DNA of 64,000 bases from positions 1 through 64,000 of the forward strand of contig WNNJ02003691.1 in assembly GCA_012934845.2 (NCBI GenBank), in the 5' to 3' direction. Origin of the DNA: Pomphorhynchus laevis (Eukaryota > Acanthocephala > Palaeacanthocephala > Echinorhynchida > Pomphorhynchidae). The notes under the pieces were generated by a model, which saw only the letters and a list, made by a program, of their open reading frames with translations, did not search any database and had not been told where the DNA came from. A program made the translations under genes and the position numbers. Of this stretch, positions 36,486 to 49,187 are shown piece after piece; the first letter of the stretch is position 1, and the number at the start of each line of letters is the position of its first letter.

Positions 36486-39400
36486 ATGGCTAGTGCGGAC
36501 CCAGAATCAAAGACAATTCCATCATGTGATGGCAATGCTTCTGACTCTAACACTGAATACATTAAGCTAAAAGTAGTCAATCAGGATGGAAATGAAGTTT
36601 ATTTTAAAGTGAAGACTACTACTTCAATGGCGAAGTTGACCAAATTGTATGCTAAGCATTTGGGTAAGTGATTTTTGTGAAGAGTTTTGAATATACGGCA
36701 TCAAATCTTAGGATTAATATTCCGATTAAAAATATCGTCAAGTTTGAATCGTGTGGTTATCACTAATTTAAGTTTGGTTGTATGTTTACATTTGGAGAAA
36801 TGTGAACTATGTTGGATATTCAAACGATCGAGTTAATATCGAGCTTTATTGTAACGAAAATAAAACTGATAACATTAAAATTTACATTTAAAAAGTTTTA
36901 AACAAAAATATTAAAAGACAGCTACTAAGCAGATAGCGAAATATATTACTGATTTAAAAAGTTCGTAGTCAATCCCTTTCCTTATAATTTGTATTCTATT
37001 TTTTAATTTTTTCCATGACATAACATAACGGATAATTTAAAAATGTAACAAATATGATTTCAACTTTTTTTTAAATGTAACGAATATGATTTCAAAATTT
37101 TTAGTAAGCCTACATTTAAATTAATTTAATAAAAAATTTTACATTTCAAGAAAACCTGATTTTATTTCAAATCAATTGAACATCAATTTATTATTGTATT
37201 TACCCAGCTGCTGCTAGCATCAGTAAAACAACAATTTGTTTAAAAACAAATTTGTAATTTTTTAATTTTATAATAGAAAGTGTAGATTTTATATTTTATA
37301 GGGATAAATAATACATTTTTAACCGGGTAATTTAAAGCGACCACTGATTATATTGTAGAAAGTATGACATTTTAAATTTTCACCCAAAATATATATTTGA
37401 TTTTTTAGTACTTAAATATGTGTCTGTCTAATAGTTGCAGGTAAAATACGCAATATAAATTAGTGTTATGTGAGATAAAAAATGTGATGATCCACAATAT
37501 CGAGGCACAATATAACAAATTAAAAATACTTCAGGTGTAGATATCGCAAAATATAACTTATAAAACATGAGAAAATTAGAAAATGATTTTAAATAACTTA
37601 CAGTTTAAATGAATAATTTACATATATAGATATCACAAAATATAACTTATAAAGCATGTGAAATGTAAAATTTTAAATAACTTACAATTAAAATGAATCT
37701 CGTAAAATTGAGATAAGAATTTTTAAAACGCTTGATTGGGCCAAACGAACAAAAATAATATATCAGTTGATGTATCTGTTGATATTATTAATAGTATAGA
37801 TTAAGGGTACGTGAGCAACATATTTGTTATTGGAACTATATTGTTATTTTATGTGGTTTATAAGCGCTAAAATGCTTTATTAAAAGTGTATCATAAAGAT
37901 ATTATAACCTACGCTTATAGGTTACAGTCGATTAAGTATTAAGCTGGCATCTTTTGCCAATTAGTCTATTCGTGGAGCGGCCTAGACAACGTCTGTCCGA
38001 TATTAGTTGATCAACGGCTAAATAATTGATGTATTTCATCAGTCGTATGGATATTCCTTTCATAGTGTCTCTGATCTCTCTAATAACTCAAACTGCAGAT
38101 TGTACAATGGACGAAAAAACGGAAGAGAGTCACAGCGATGTCATAAAATTAAGATAAGAATTTTTAAAACGCTTAATTGGGCCAAACGAACAAAAATAAT
38201 GTATCAGTTGATGTATCTACTGATGGTTTTAATAGTGTAGATTAAGGGTAAGTGATGAACATATTTGTTTTTGAACTACATTGTTATTTTATGTGGTTAC
38301 TTGATCAACTCAGTCGAAAAATATATACACATTTAAAAACGTCCATAAGCGCATTTATGCATTTTTAAAAGTTTATTATAAAGAGATAATAAGCAGGGCC
38401 GCTAGGCGCAAGTCGATTAGGTATTAAGCTGGCATCTTTTGCCAATTAGTCTCTTCGTGGAGCGGCCTAGCCAACGTCTGCCCGATATTAGTCGATCAAC
38501 GGCTAAATAATTGCTGTCTTTTATCAGTCGTAAAGATAGTTATTTCAAAGACTATCTCAGATCTCTCTAACAACTCCTTCGAGATATTGTACAATGCACG
38601 AAAATGTGGAAGGGATTCATAGAGATGTCATAAAATTAAGATAAGAATTTTAAAACGCTTGATTAGGCCAAACGAACAAAAATAGTATATTAGTTGATGT
38701 ATCTGTTGATGGTAGTAATAGTGTAGATTAAGGATAAGTGATGAACATATTTGTTTTTGGAACTACATTGTTATTTTATGTGGTTACATGACCAACTCTA
38801 CATAAAAAATAGATACAAGTTATAAAACATTTATAAGCTATGTAATGCATTTTTAAAAGTTTATTATAAAGAGATAATAACGTGGACTGCTTAGTGCCAG
38901 TCGATTAAGTATTAATCTGGCACTTATTGCCTAGAGGCCTCTTCGTTGAGTGACTAATTAAAAGTTTATTATAAAGAAATTGTAAATAAATCATTTGATA
39001 TTTTTTATAAATAGAAATATTACTGGAGGCAAGAAAAGTTACTTGTAATATTTTCAATTCATAACTTTTCTTTTTATTATCATAAATCATTAAATAATAT
39101 TTTATTGAATAAAATGTATACACCTATATAATATACAATTATATGTCGATTTCATATGATATATTTTTCTATATGTAAGGCGTCCATTTGTATCCGTAAA
39201 ATTTATATTTTTTACACATTCGTGATTTAAAAATTTTTAACCACCCTGTATCCCTATATTTGATTACACTCTGTCTGGTTTATGTGTCTCTGTTCATATT
39301 CATTATTTTAAGGTTTTCCTTTTATTTCTCAGAATTTAAAAAATCTTTTATAATTTGCTCAGCTTTTGCTCAATAAATTAATTTCAGCTGTGTCCCAAGA

Positions 39401-39584
39401 ATAAAGGTTTCATGATTTTTGCTTGTAATTTGTCTTAACTTTAGGTACTCAATTGCAGATTCTGCGTTTCATGTTTGACGGGAATCGAATAAATGAGAAA
39501 GACACTCCTAAGGAGCTTGAAATGGAGGATGGTGACGTCATCGAAGTCTATCATGAACAGGTTGGAGGGTGTGCTATGGTTTGA
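36486..39584 (+). CDS. SUMO: SUMO-B: second SUMO gene, two exons (36486-36663, 39445-39584)
   Basis: Same gene structure as SUMO-A: donor G|GTAAGT at 36663/36664, acceptor TTTAG at 39440-39444, 105 residues, mature Gly-Gly followed by CAMV. There are no stops or frameshifts. About nine residues differ from SUMO-A: His to Tyr in EVYFKVK, Ala to Thr just after it, Ser to Leu, Glu to Lys, Arg to His and Met to Leu around LYAKHLG, Val to Thr and Ser to Ile at the start of exon 2, and Gln to His in EVYHEQVGG. By alignment to human SUMO1, three fall on SIM-groove residues (His35, Ser50, Arg54). The reading frame is intact, so it may be expressed. Whether it is conjugatable or drifting cannot be told from sequence. 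Confidence 0.93.
37700..38940 (+). repeat. Three tandem units of about 445-487 bp in the SUMO-B intron
   Basis: The word aagataagaatttttaaaacgctt with the following cgaacaaaaata recurs near 37707, 38151 and 38640. Each unit also has ctggcatcttttgccaattagtct and gatattagtygatcaacggctaaataattg. Part of the unit recurs at 54800-54920, next to a perfect hairpin. There are no coding frames, and it is absent from the SUMO-A intron. Confidence 0.8.
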
Positions 39585-39773
39585 CCAACTTAAAATAGCG
39601 AACAATATTTTAAACAAAACATCATGTACATTTTTAAAATGACATAATTTGTGTTGTATCGGTTGTCGAAGCTTAAATTCTTTGAAAATATTCAACTTTA
39701 AGTGGATACACCTGTGCATTTATTTAACCATTGAAATTTTGATGACTTTTATTAACTCTATTTTATTAAATAT

Positions 39774-40385
39774 TTCGTCACTCCACATATGTTTTTACTC
39801 TTGGTGACGTAATATCAAATACGAAAGAATTTTAATACAACTTTTTTAATTAACACGAACAGGAAAGTATAAACCTTCATGCTATTTTTGCAATTTTCGT
39901 CGGGACGCTTAACCCGGAATGCTCCTACTACAGACGCCTAGCCCCAATGGGGCGTTTCGACCTTAGTCTACTCATTACTACAGGGTGGTTTTATCAGTGT
40001 TGCCCTGTAGTTACACAACTTCGACAAAACTAACTCCTCAGTAAACCACTGAATGGAAGTCACTAAGCACACGCTCCTCCACCGGTTACCAGCCTTTCAT
40101 CTGGTAGGGTTTGCTAAAGCAGTGGCTTCACAGGGCAGCACGTGTGCTGTCGTTCCTTCCATCGTCAGCTAACTGAGTTTGCTGATCAAGCAACACGCTT
40201 GTATACAGCAATTGCAAAGCACGAGCAAAGCCCAGCGCAAATGCTAAATTTTTCGTCACTCCACATATAGTGGTTATATGAATATTAACTCTTTGTGAAG
40301 TAATATTAAATACGAAAGAATTTTAATACAACCTTTTTTAATTAACACGATCAGAAAAGTATAAACCTGCACTTTTTTTTACAAA
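39774..40385. repeat. GC-richer unknown insert between direct repeats
   Basis: Segments at about 39774-39880 and 40252-40380 (both starting tttcgtcactccacatat) are direct copies of each other. Between them, about 39895-40250 is a distinctly less AT-rich block containing gccccaatggggc (a 6-bp-arm hairpin) and short inverted words. It could be a SINE-like insertion or a transposon remnant. I could not identify it. Confidence 0.55.
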
Positions 40386-40585
40386 TTTCGACTATTTTAT
40401 TCTAAACGCTGGTTTAATATTATATATAATGCAACAACAGTACATTACATTTTATTAATAGTGGAATTCATCAGCTACTGATCTAATATCTATGTTTCAC
40501 GTTTCGGTCCTTTTTATATTGGCTGACGATGATTTAACTTGAAATCAGAATGATTTAATTTAAAATAATTTATGCTTACTCATGC

Positions 40586-40637
40586 TGACGTTATTGAAGT
40601 CTATCAGGAACAGGTTGGCGGTTGCGCTCTGGTTTGA
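40586..40637 (+). pseudogene. SUMO-C: last 52 bp of SUMO exon 2
   Basis: Encodes [16 protein letters not shown] and a stop, as in SUMO-A apart from Met to Leu in the tail. The match starts abruptly at 40586. Upstream lies unrelated or inverted flank sequence, so there is no acceptor, exon 1 or promoter. It is the left edge of a 4.36-kb duplicated block. Confidence 0.9.
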
Positions 40638-43600
40638 TTAACATGGAACAGCGACAAATCTCTGAATAAAAGGCGCCATGTACATTTTTAAAATGACATA
40701 ATTTGTGTTGTATCGGTTGTCGAAGCTTAAATTATTAAAAGACTATTTAACGTTCATGTTTGTGTTGCAATTTTAATCGATGCCAATCATAACGTCAAAT
40801 CATGACGATGATTTAACTTGAAATCAGAATGATTTAATTTAAAATAATTTATGCTTACTTAATTTGAAATCAGAAATGATTTCAATTCAATTTGCAAAAT
40901 GTAAGATGAAAGTTTTTTAAAAAATCTAGTTGTCAATGAAGCAGACGAGTCTAGTGATCGTCAGCCAACATTAAAAAAACCGAAACTTGAAACGTAGGTA
41001 TTAGATCAGTAGTTGATGAGGTAAACCAATTACAAAATGTAGCGTACTGCTGCTGGCTTCCAGATAGGATTAAAGTAGCGTGCAGAATAAAAAAGTCATT
41101 AAAATTTCAAAAATATTTAAAGTTCATATTTGAAATTTTTGAATTTTATCGATGCCAATCATATTTGAATACAAGATAAATTCAAATGTCGATGAATGTA
41201 TATTCACATCAATTTACATGTCGGAGGGACAACTACTGCAAGGAGAACATACGGCTGCAATGTATTTGCAGATATCGATGCATTGACAAATTTGAATACA
41301 AGATGGCCTCACTGTACCGTGGATTATTATAATTATCGGTAAAATTGTATTAAAGATTATAATCTAGAGGAATCTAACGAATACTTATTAAAATTATATT
41401 TTTTGGGTTAAAGTTAAGTGTTATTGAACACTTATGATTCGACAACTTGAGATTTTTTAAGAGGACCTACGTCATTTATACGAAAAAAGATCAAGAAAAG
41501 TTTAATTATTATTTTAAAGTTAAATTTTTAATATCTAGTTGCTATTTCTAATATGATGGCAGTTAGACATCTTACGACTAATAGAGATAAAATGAAAATT
41601 AATTTGTTTGATCTAAAAATAGTTTTATTCTCGAAATTTGGACATTGTGACATATCTACATTTTTTTCAAAACTTTCGATAATAGTGTGTGATGTACTTA
41701 CAAAAATATTAATATCCCATTAACATCGGATGATAATTCAGTTGAATTTTGATAATTTAAATTATATTAAGATATTTTTAAATTCACATTATTTTATCAA
41801 ATAACAATAATTTATTTTTAATTATTTAATGCATATGATTACAGTGATACAAATTATTCTAAGGATCTAAAAACATCTGCTCTCCATCTGCAAATTCAAA
41901 TTTTTACTCAAAATAGTATATAATTTTCATAAATTTTGAATAACTCTGTACAGAAAGAATCTGAATCAGATATCGCTTGTAACTGTTTTTCGAAAATTGT
42001 CAAGCTGTACTTTTTTATACACCTTAAACAATTTAGAAATGTTATCCGATACAAATCATTCAACATACTCTTTCAGCAGCCCGGATAAGCGTGTAATAAA
42101 AGCTTTGGTTGCTGGGCCGTACGCGCCGGGTGTATGAACTCGTATATTCGTTGACCTATACTGTATATCCTTCTGGTTTTCTTGTGTGGGTGTGTCCTAC
42201 CCCCTTCCCGGCATCGGCGGCAACATCCATAGCGTAGCTATATACCTGGGTATTTGCACATGTGTAGTCCCACACAAAATACAATTTGTAATTTTCGTTA
42301 ATTTTGAATAACTCTGTATAGAAGTGTCTCCGGTAAAAATATCTCTTTCAAGGAATAATTACTGTAATTTTACATAAAAAAAGTATGTTCAAAAATTGTA
42401 TTTTTAACCCGTCTAAAGTTAATTCGCTTTTCAATATTGTAGTAAAATAAGAACTCTATCATGACAGTATTCCTTTCAAATTAATACCATTATTTATAAT
42501 TGAATATCATTTGGTCGGAACCTCAAAACTATGACTGCAAAATAAGATTTTAGATCACAGATGTCACGCCAGCAGACAAAGTTCTCCTTCTTGAATATCT
42601 TTCAGAAAGAGGCCCGAGAGGGTTAAGACGAGCTTTACTCGTCTTGTCTCTAGTCAGTTGGAACCTGTATCTAGAACTCCAGTATTCATTCGAGAGATCT
42701 TGTTCGAAGCAAGCAGAGAGATTAGGAGGGTGTAGCATTTTCACTTGGACCTTGAGTTTTGTTGGAATGGGATCGTAAATGCGACCTTTATAGATAGTCA
42801 AAAGTATCGAGGTAGCTTGCGAAGAGAGGTAGGAATAATATTTGGTCAAACTCTCATTTCCTATCGTGAGAAAAAGTTGGATAGCTGCCTGAAAGAATAC
42901 CACTCTAATTGGATCAAATTGAAACCCCTTTCAATTTGGAGTGAGCTTGTTGTTAAGCAATGAAACACAGGGGACGGTGGTTTGTGAATAACATAAACGT
43001 TCCTAACTCTGCGGATTGCTGCATTAATCCAACGACTACTTCTGTCATTGAAGTCACCGAGCAACAAGTCCTAGCCGATACCTAAAATACGGTCCAGGGG
43101 GTCATGATTCTTGTGAATCTCTCCCGGCCGGATGTAGACATTGGCTATACTGATACGTTGACCGTTCTTGACAAGTGCTATAACTAAACAATAATTGGCA
43201 GGACAGGTGAAGTTCAATAATACGGAGGACCTTAAGGAGCATTTAACAAGGTTTATAAGACCTTGAGATAAATAGGAGTGGGTTGGGGTTATGTACGGAG
43301 TAAAGTGTGTAGATATGGTTTGGGATAAATCGAGTAATGTCCTGGAGGAGACGAATAGACTGCGTCTATTTGAAAACTATAACATCTGCATCTCTTCCAG
43401 ATATAAGCCTAAGGGCATAAGCACCACCCAAATTCCAATGAAGGATATCCAGTGAAAAAGGCTCTTAAGTACTTCCCATTGCGAAAGTGTACCGAAGGTG
43501 GGCCGCCGAAAGTGTAACCGGATATTGGGCTATCTCGAGATTAGTCATCTTCTCTAGATGACGTCTCCCATAGCAAAGACTATGTTTTCTCAAGCTCTTC

Positions 43601-44943
43601 ATTTCGAGATTACCGACCATAGACCTCCTCGACTGGACTCGTAGGGGGTTAAGAAACCCTGAATGGTTTAGTCGGAAGGCGGCACTCTGGTGCCTCCGGG
43701 AGCTCAGATTCTTCTGAACCAGATGCCGCGAATGTTGTTAAAGATGGTACAAAAGTCGTTGACAAGAATATTGATATGCGTACAACTTGATCACTGCTTA
43801 TCGGTTGTTATTGTTAATAAAATCTTTATTTATTTACTTTCGATATGGCCAGCAATGAATGCACTATTTCGGAGACTCATGTCTATCACAACGAAGCATA
43901 TAGAAAATAAATGCCATATGAATATTTTTTATGAATATGAATATTTATGAGTTTTTTATATGAATATGCATGCATAATCAATCAATCGAATACACGTTTC
44001 TATATGCACAAAGGAAGGCGAAATTTCAAAACTTTCAAAGGCAAAGCTATAAGTATCAATTCAGTGATTACAGTACGTATTTTATACAAACAAAATCCAA
44101 TGATGATATGCCGTTATGGCTCAGAGGACAACTAAATGAATTAATATTAACGGTGCCTAACAACTATAATCAAAAAATTAATGTGAAAGTAATTTCGATA
44201 AACTAAGTCCAACATTTAATACAGAGATCGACATCCGTTTACCAGTATGATAGATCGTATTTTGGCAAATAATTAAATATAAAATGGCATGTCTACATTT
44301 ATATTTACAGGGTCATTTCTCCCTTTAAATTTATTAAACTATAAGGAGGAATATTTAATTACAATAAAATATTACTGATTTCGTCGCTTATCCAAATTTA
44401 TCCAGGTAGCCTCATTCTTAATAAAACCAATATTAATGATAAAGAAGGTTTATATCTAGATATGAACATTAAATTAACATTAACTAAAACTACTATTAAT
44501 TTATATCGTAAAGATGACATATTTAAATTCACAAGAAACATATTTTTGCATGAGCATTCATGCATACCATATAATATAAAATATAATACATTAAATAATG
44601 AAATTTTAAGAATTGCAACAATTTCTAATGATATCTGAATTTCTTCAAAATCATTTAAATAATTTAATAGATACATATTTTAAACTAGGTTACTATAAAA
44701 ATAAAATCAAACAGAAAATAGTAAAATATATAAATCAACAATAATATTAAAAATAATTTTAAAATTATTATCGGAAATTTTTTATGGATGGATAATAATA
44801 TACTTTGTATTAGAATAAGATACTAGATAATAAAATTTCATCAGACGAAATACGTTATTAGCACGTGATTGGCCCTGAGGCTATGTTGTGTCGAGGAATA
44901 GGGGCCGAAACCTGATAGCATAGCAGTTCCTCCTGATGACCTC
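40586..44943 (+). repeat. Segmental duplication of 10690-15042
   Basis: Collinear at an offset of 29896-29900 bp and nearly identical throughout. It includes the SUMO 3' end, the 5'-inverted LINE-B insertion (42557-43830), the PLE fragment (44401-44735) and the PLE 3' motif (44850-44943). The two copies differ by scattered substitutions and small indels. Confidence 0.93.
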
Positions 44944-46985
44944 TTATTCTGATACAACATCTATATTTATTTTTATACAACGTTAGTTATTTATTATTAA
45001 TTCATAAAAATTGACTATTTTAAATTTTGATTTTTTTATTTTAACTTGATATAAATAATAAAAAATCTTATTACAATTATTTATTTTATTATTTAATTCT
45101 TTATTTTATTATTTAATAATTAAACAACACGATTAATTAATTTAATTATTATTTAATTATGGTTTGATTTGTAAATTTATAAAACTAAATTTAAATGAAT
45201 TTACGAGACATTATCATAGTCATAATCACGTCTTGCCGCTTCTCAACTCTTCATATTAGTTTCGAGCAAAACCTCACTTTCCCACATCGGAACCCTGTTT
45301 TAAGTTTCGTTCTGCGTCTTTCATTTTTGGTAACGCTGATCTCGTTGATCTTAAATATCGTTGATGTTTTTCTAACGCGATGGCAGAGATGATAAAGGCG
45401 AACGTATGTGAAATTCCTAAAACAGCCAAGACATAATCATTTCTAAACTTTGACGATCCGTATTTTTATGTTGGATTCGATGAAAAGTTATGGGAATTTG
45501 CAAAGAAGTAGAAATCAGCACCTGCAGAATTGATTATAAATGTTCAATAATCTTTTGTAACTCTTCTCTTTGGTGTTCAATGGAGGGCATGAAAAGTGAA
45601 TTTGAAGAGAAGATACAACGATGCTCGTTGGGAAGTTATTGGGGCGACGAGATATACCCGATCAGCGTATTGTCTTGACCGTTTCTCAACTTGTCAACAA
45701 TTTTGAATTAACAAAAATGAAAATGAACGAGTTTTATTTTTTTGTGTTGTCAAACAAAAAATTCCAAACTATGAACGACTATTTTTTCGAGTTTTGCCAA
45801 ACACAATATGTCTCTTCAAAAAATAGGCAGGTAACTTCAAGACACACGGCAGAATAAACACTAACAATGGCTGTCAGCAACAATCCATGTCAATCGATTG
45901 AAATTCCGCCGCATACGCTACAACCTCTCGTGACATAGAGTCATTATTGATTGGACTTTTTCTTTGCAGTTGAGGTACATCAACCCCATGATCTTGTAAT
46001 TTATCGACTTACTTAAGCCCTCATGCTGGTCTCGTCGATATCAAAGACCAAACAGCGTCTTCTCGATTATTACTATTAAATTCTATATTCATTTCTCTCA
46101 CATCACATATATGTCTAGATATACGATCAACTTCGACCGTCCAAGGCGTGGCGTTTTCCATAACATTACCTTTTTTCACATGGCGGATGACATTGTGTTT
46201 TATTCAGATTCTTCGTCATTCATTTGCCGCTCGAAACCTCAAAAATTTATTCTATTTTTCGCAAATTATCTTAGTCAAATTTATTTGATACGAAACGCTG
46301 TTATCAGCGAGTAGCTCAAGTAAAGGTCATTAGTTGTAAAATATTCGATTAAAGATTTCACACATTATTTGTAAGGTTTATCTCCGAATTTGCCTCCATA
46401 TCGCAAAGCGACTCTAACCCCAATATATCTAAGAATTATATCAAGTCGTGTACGGTAATGTGCTATGGCAATCGCTAAGCGTTCCCAATTGTTGACGACT
46501 CCAAGATTGTATGTCGATAATCTCAGAGGAGCCAGTCCGATTGTCCTATATGGAATGTATTGATTTATATATTGCTTTATTTCATCACGTCAAACATCAT
46601 TTTCACTATTCTCACTAATCTTAGGTTTCGATCGACCCTAAAATGATGTGGTGTGTGTAATTTATTTACCATCAGCGCGGATGTCGAGCTTACTGAATTT
46701 GTCTTCAGACATGATTTTGGGCACTCGTGTAAGTTCATCTTCTTGATTATCCTGAGGCTGCGAATAATGGATAACCAACATTTGAGGTGTTATATTTGTC
46801 TTTATTCGATGAGTTTTGTCAAGGCAACTTGATATCAAAGTAACAACTGTAGCTGAGTTGGAGTTCAAATCAATACCAAACCAACATTTGAGGTGTTATA
46901 TTTGTCTTTATTCGATGAGTTTTGTCAAGGCAACTTGATATCAAAGTAACAACTGTAGCTGAGTTTGAGTAGTCCATGAGGAACG
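44944..46985. other. Unassigned AT-rich stretch with a 106-bp tandem pair
   Basis: 44944-45140 is PLE tail sequence. 46773-46864 and 46879-46970 are nearly exact copies of one about 92-bp word. Short frames (45195-46314 plus, 46662-46868 minus) have no recognised domain. Confidence 0.55.
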
Positions 46986-46989
46986 TTTT

Positions 46990-48335
46990 AACCTACACAA
47001 TGTTAGGTTTATTAATAACAAGGACAATTTGCCTATTCCTGTTGCATTTGCTAATACTTATGAATGCAACACAGATATCATTTCTAAGGCCGCCCACAAT
47101 CCTTTATAGGGTGCAATCTAAAATTTACAAAAATCAGCTCAGATAATCTAGTGTACCCCCATTGCAACACATGTAACGGTTGGGGGCACTGGAGCTCTAG
47201 TTGCACTAAATCAAGAGTCTATGGGATCTGTGGTTCTAACGACAGTAATCACAACTTCGATTGCAGACTTCCTGCAGAATGCTCGAATTGTTGTCTTTCA
47301 CATCCAGCTTGGTCTAGGAGATGTGAAATTTTAAAAATACTCCAGAAGACATTTACAAAAGGCGAATTTTGGCTCCAACCTCCTCCCTGCAACTTCAATC
47401 AAATCTGTCAATCGTCTTCCAATAACAAAGAAATTCTCGAAATTTGCAGAAAAATGAATCAAGATACCATAAAGTCCATGCAATTCACGATAGCTAATTT
47501 AGTCAACGCTTTATACTCTTCACCATCGATTTCCTCTATTGATTTGATCAAGTCCAACAATCGAGCTGAATTTAACTACAGAACAAATTCTTCTAAGAAA
47601 AGGTTTTCCCCCGTAAGCACAAATAACCCCCTGTTATCAAGCTAGCAAAGAACGGTAATTCAAATTGGGAAATGACAGTGGCCAATAATAAGAAGGGAAA
47701 TGAAGATAACGCATGTGGGCAAGTGTCTATAACTTGTCCGACTAAGTGTGGGGAAGGCAACCTTTTCACATCCAGTTCGGGCTAGAAGAAGGCATCCCAC
47801 TCTAGCTAGCTTAAGACATGGCAAAGTAATCAAGAGCCGGGGGTCCACTGGAGTGGACTCCTGGGGTCTACTCCCGGGCACCTCTAAATCCGTCGCTCTA
47901 CTTTCTTATCGGATCTGTCAGCTTTTGACAGCTGACCAGAGAAGAGAGGTGACCGTCACAATGCTTTTAGCATCCCCATCCGATGTAGGAGGCATCAATA
48001 TTAGTAAGCGAGTTCTTATGCCTAAGAAAAATCCTGTCTCATGCCTTTAAGATCTGCGACCCATTTCGATTCAAAATTCCCTCCTGTCGATTTACGAAAA
48101 AGCGCTTGCGCGTAAAATCCGCGATCATCTAAATAGGCGTAATTTGATCCTCCAGGTTTCCATGGGTTCGTCAAAGATCGCTCGATCCATTCAGCTCTAG
48201 ATGAAGTGCATCAGTTTTGTCGGGATAATAGCCATCAATTCGATGTGGATGTTTCCTTGACTTTACTGCTGCATTTGACCGTATCTCCATTCCATTCCTT
48301 ATCTCCTCTCTCGGGTAGCTCGGGTTGCTTTAGGG
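46990..48335 (+). pseudogene. LINE-B copy 5: ORF1 fused by deletion to RT start
   Basis: The ORF1 N-terminal part (LPIPVAFANTYE) is near 47030 and the knuckles at 47151-47330: CNTCNGWGHWSSSC (intact), VYGICGSND (first Cys altered) and CSNCCLSHPAWSRRC. The frame then stops at 47645. Sequence joins at about 47850 directly to the region before the RT, followed by LLASPSDVGGINISKR (47961-48010) and GFVKDRSIHSAL near 48170. The entire endonuclease and linker are missing, and the copy ends before the catalytic palm, at about 48335. Confidence 0.8.
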
Positions 48336-48877
48336 TGGCTAAATTCGTATGTTAAAAAATGTGCATTCGATATTTGATTTACAATATTTGATTTGAAACA
48401 TGGGAGATCACCTTGGACGATATCATAGTCATGTCCACAATATTTCATCCAGATAGCATTTGGTTGCATTTTGTATTTGCAAATTTTGTTGTAGGAGTAC
48501 ATGTAGAAACTTATTAAGAATTCGAGGGGCTGAATATAGTCCAAATCCAAATTTAGTTAAATAACAAAATTGATTGATATATCTTACAATTTGATATTTC
48601 CAAAGGTTTGGCCGATATCTTATCTGAAAATATACTGATTCAAATCGATTATCTTTCCCTCCACGTGTTCTGCACCAGCCCATCACCGGCCTGCGTTATT
48701 ATTATACTTTTGTATCACATCCACTGGCGGAATAATTTCGCAAGTATAAGGTTATCGGCACCGTATCAAAACTTCTCTAATCCATATGTGTAGCTGCTAG
48801 TTAAATTGAATTTCAACGCCATCCACTAAAGCCGTAGTAAAGAGAAGTAGTAGTCATTAATTCCATATGTGTTGAGT
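48336..48877. other. No gene seen
   Basis: Short overlapping frames on both strands without recognisable domains or repeats. Confidence 0.5.
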
Positions 48878-48887
48878 TACGATAAAG

Positions 48888-49087
48888 ATGAACTTAAATG
48901 ACATTTCTAACACAGAAAAGGCAGAATCATTACTGAACAGTGACGATCCGGATGTTATGGTAGATTTGACAGGTGTTGATTTCCACAGGAGGAAATCAAC
49001 ACCTGTCAAATCTACAATAAAATCCGGATCGTCATTGGTTAGTATTGATTCTGTCTTTTCTGTGTTAGAAATTTCACTTAAGTTCAC
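48888..49087. repeat. 97-bp inverted repeat encoding a SIM-like peptide on both strands
   Basis: Arms 48888-48984 and 48991-49087 are inverted copies with about a dozen mismatches, separated by 6 nt. Each arm is open from its own ATG. The plus strand reads MNLNDISNTEKAESLL then DPDVMVDLTGVDF; the minus strand reads MNLSEISNTEKTESIL then DPDFIVDLTGVDF. Both contain a hydrophobic-hydrophobic-Asp-Leu-Thr core preceded by acidic residues, the form of a SUMO-interacting motif. The plus frame runs on to 49187 and the minus frame to 48857. I cannot say whether it is an exon or a MITE-like palindrome. Confidence 0.75.
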
Positions 49088-49187
49088 CTTTATTATCTTT
49101 GCCAGTGTTAAAAAACAAACTTTAATATTACGAATCGTAACATTCGTAACGATCGGTGCTATATCATCGATTCCAAGAATGATATGA

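Noticed and set aside
37900-38030. A/B-box pol III promoter in the SUMO-B intron repeats
   Set aside because: Possible boxes occur on the minus strand in the wrong order.
45195-46314. Short plus-strand frames as genes
   Set aside because: No domains, no splice or start context, and typical of chance frames in this composition.
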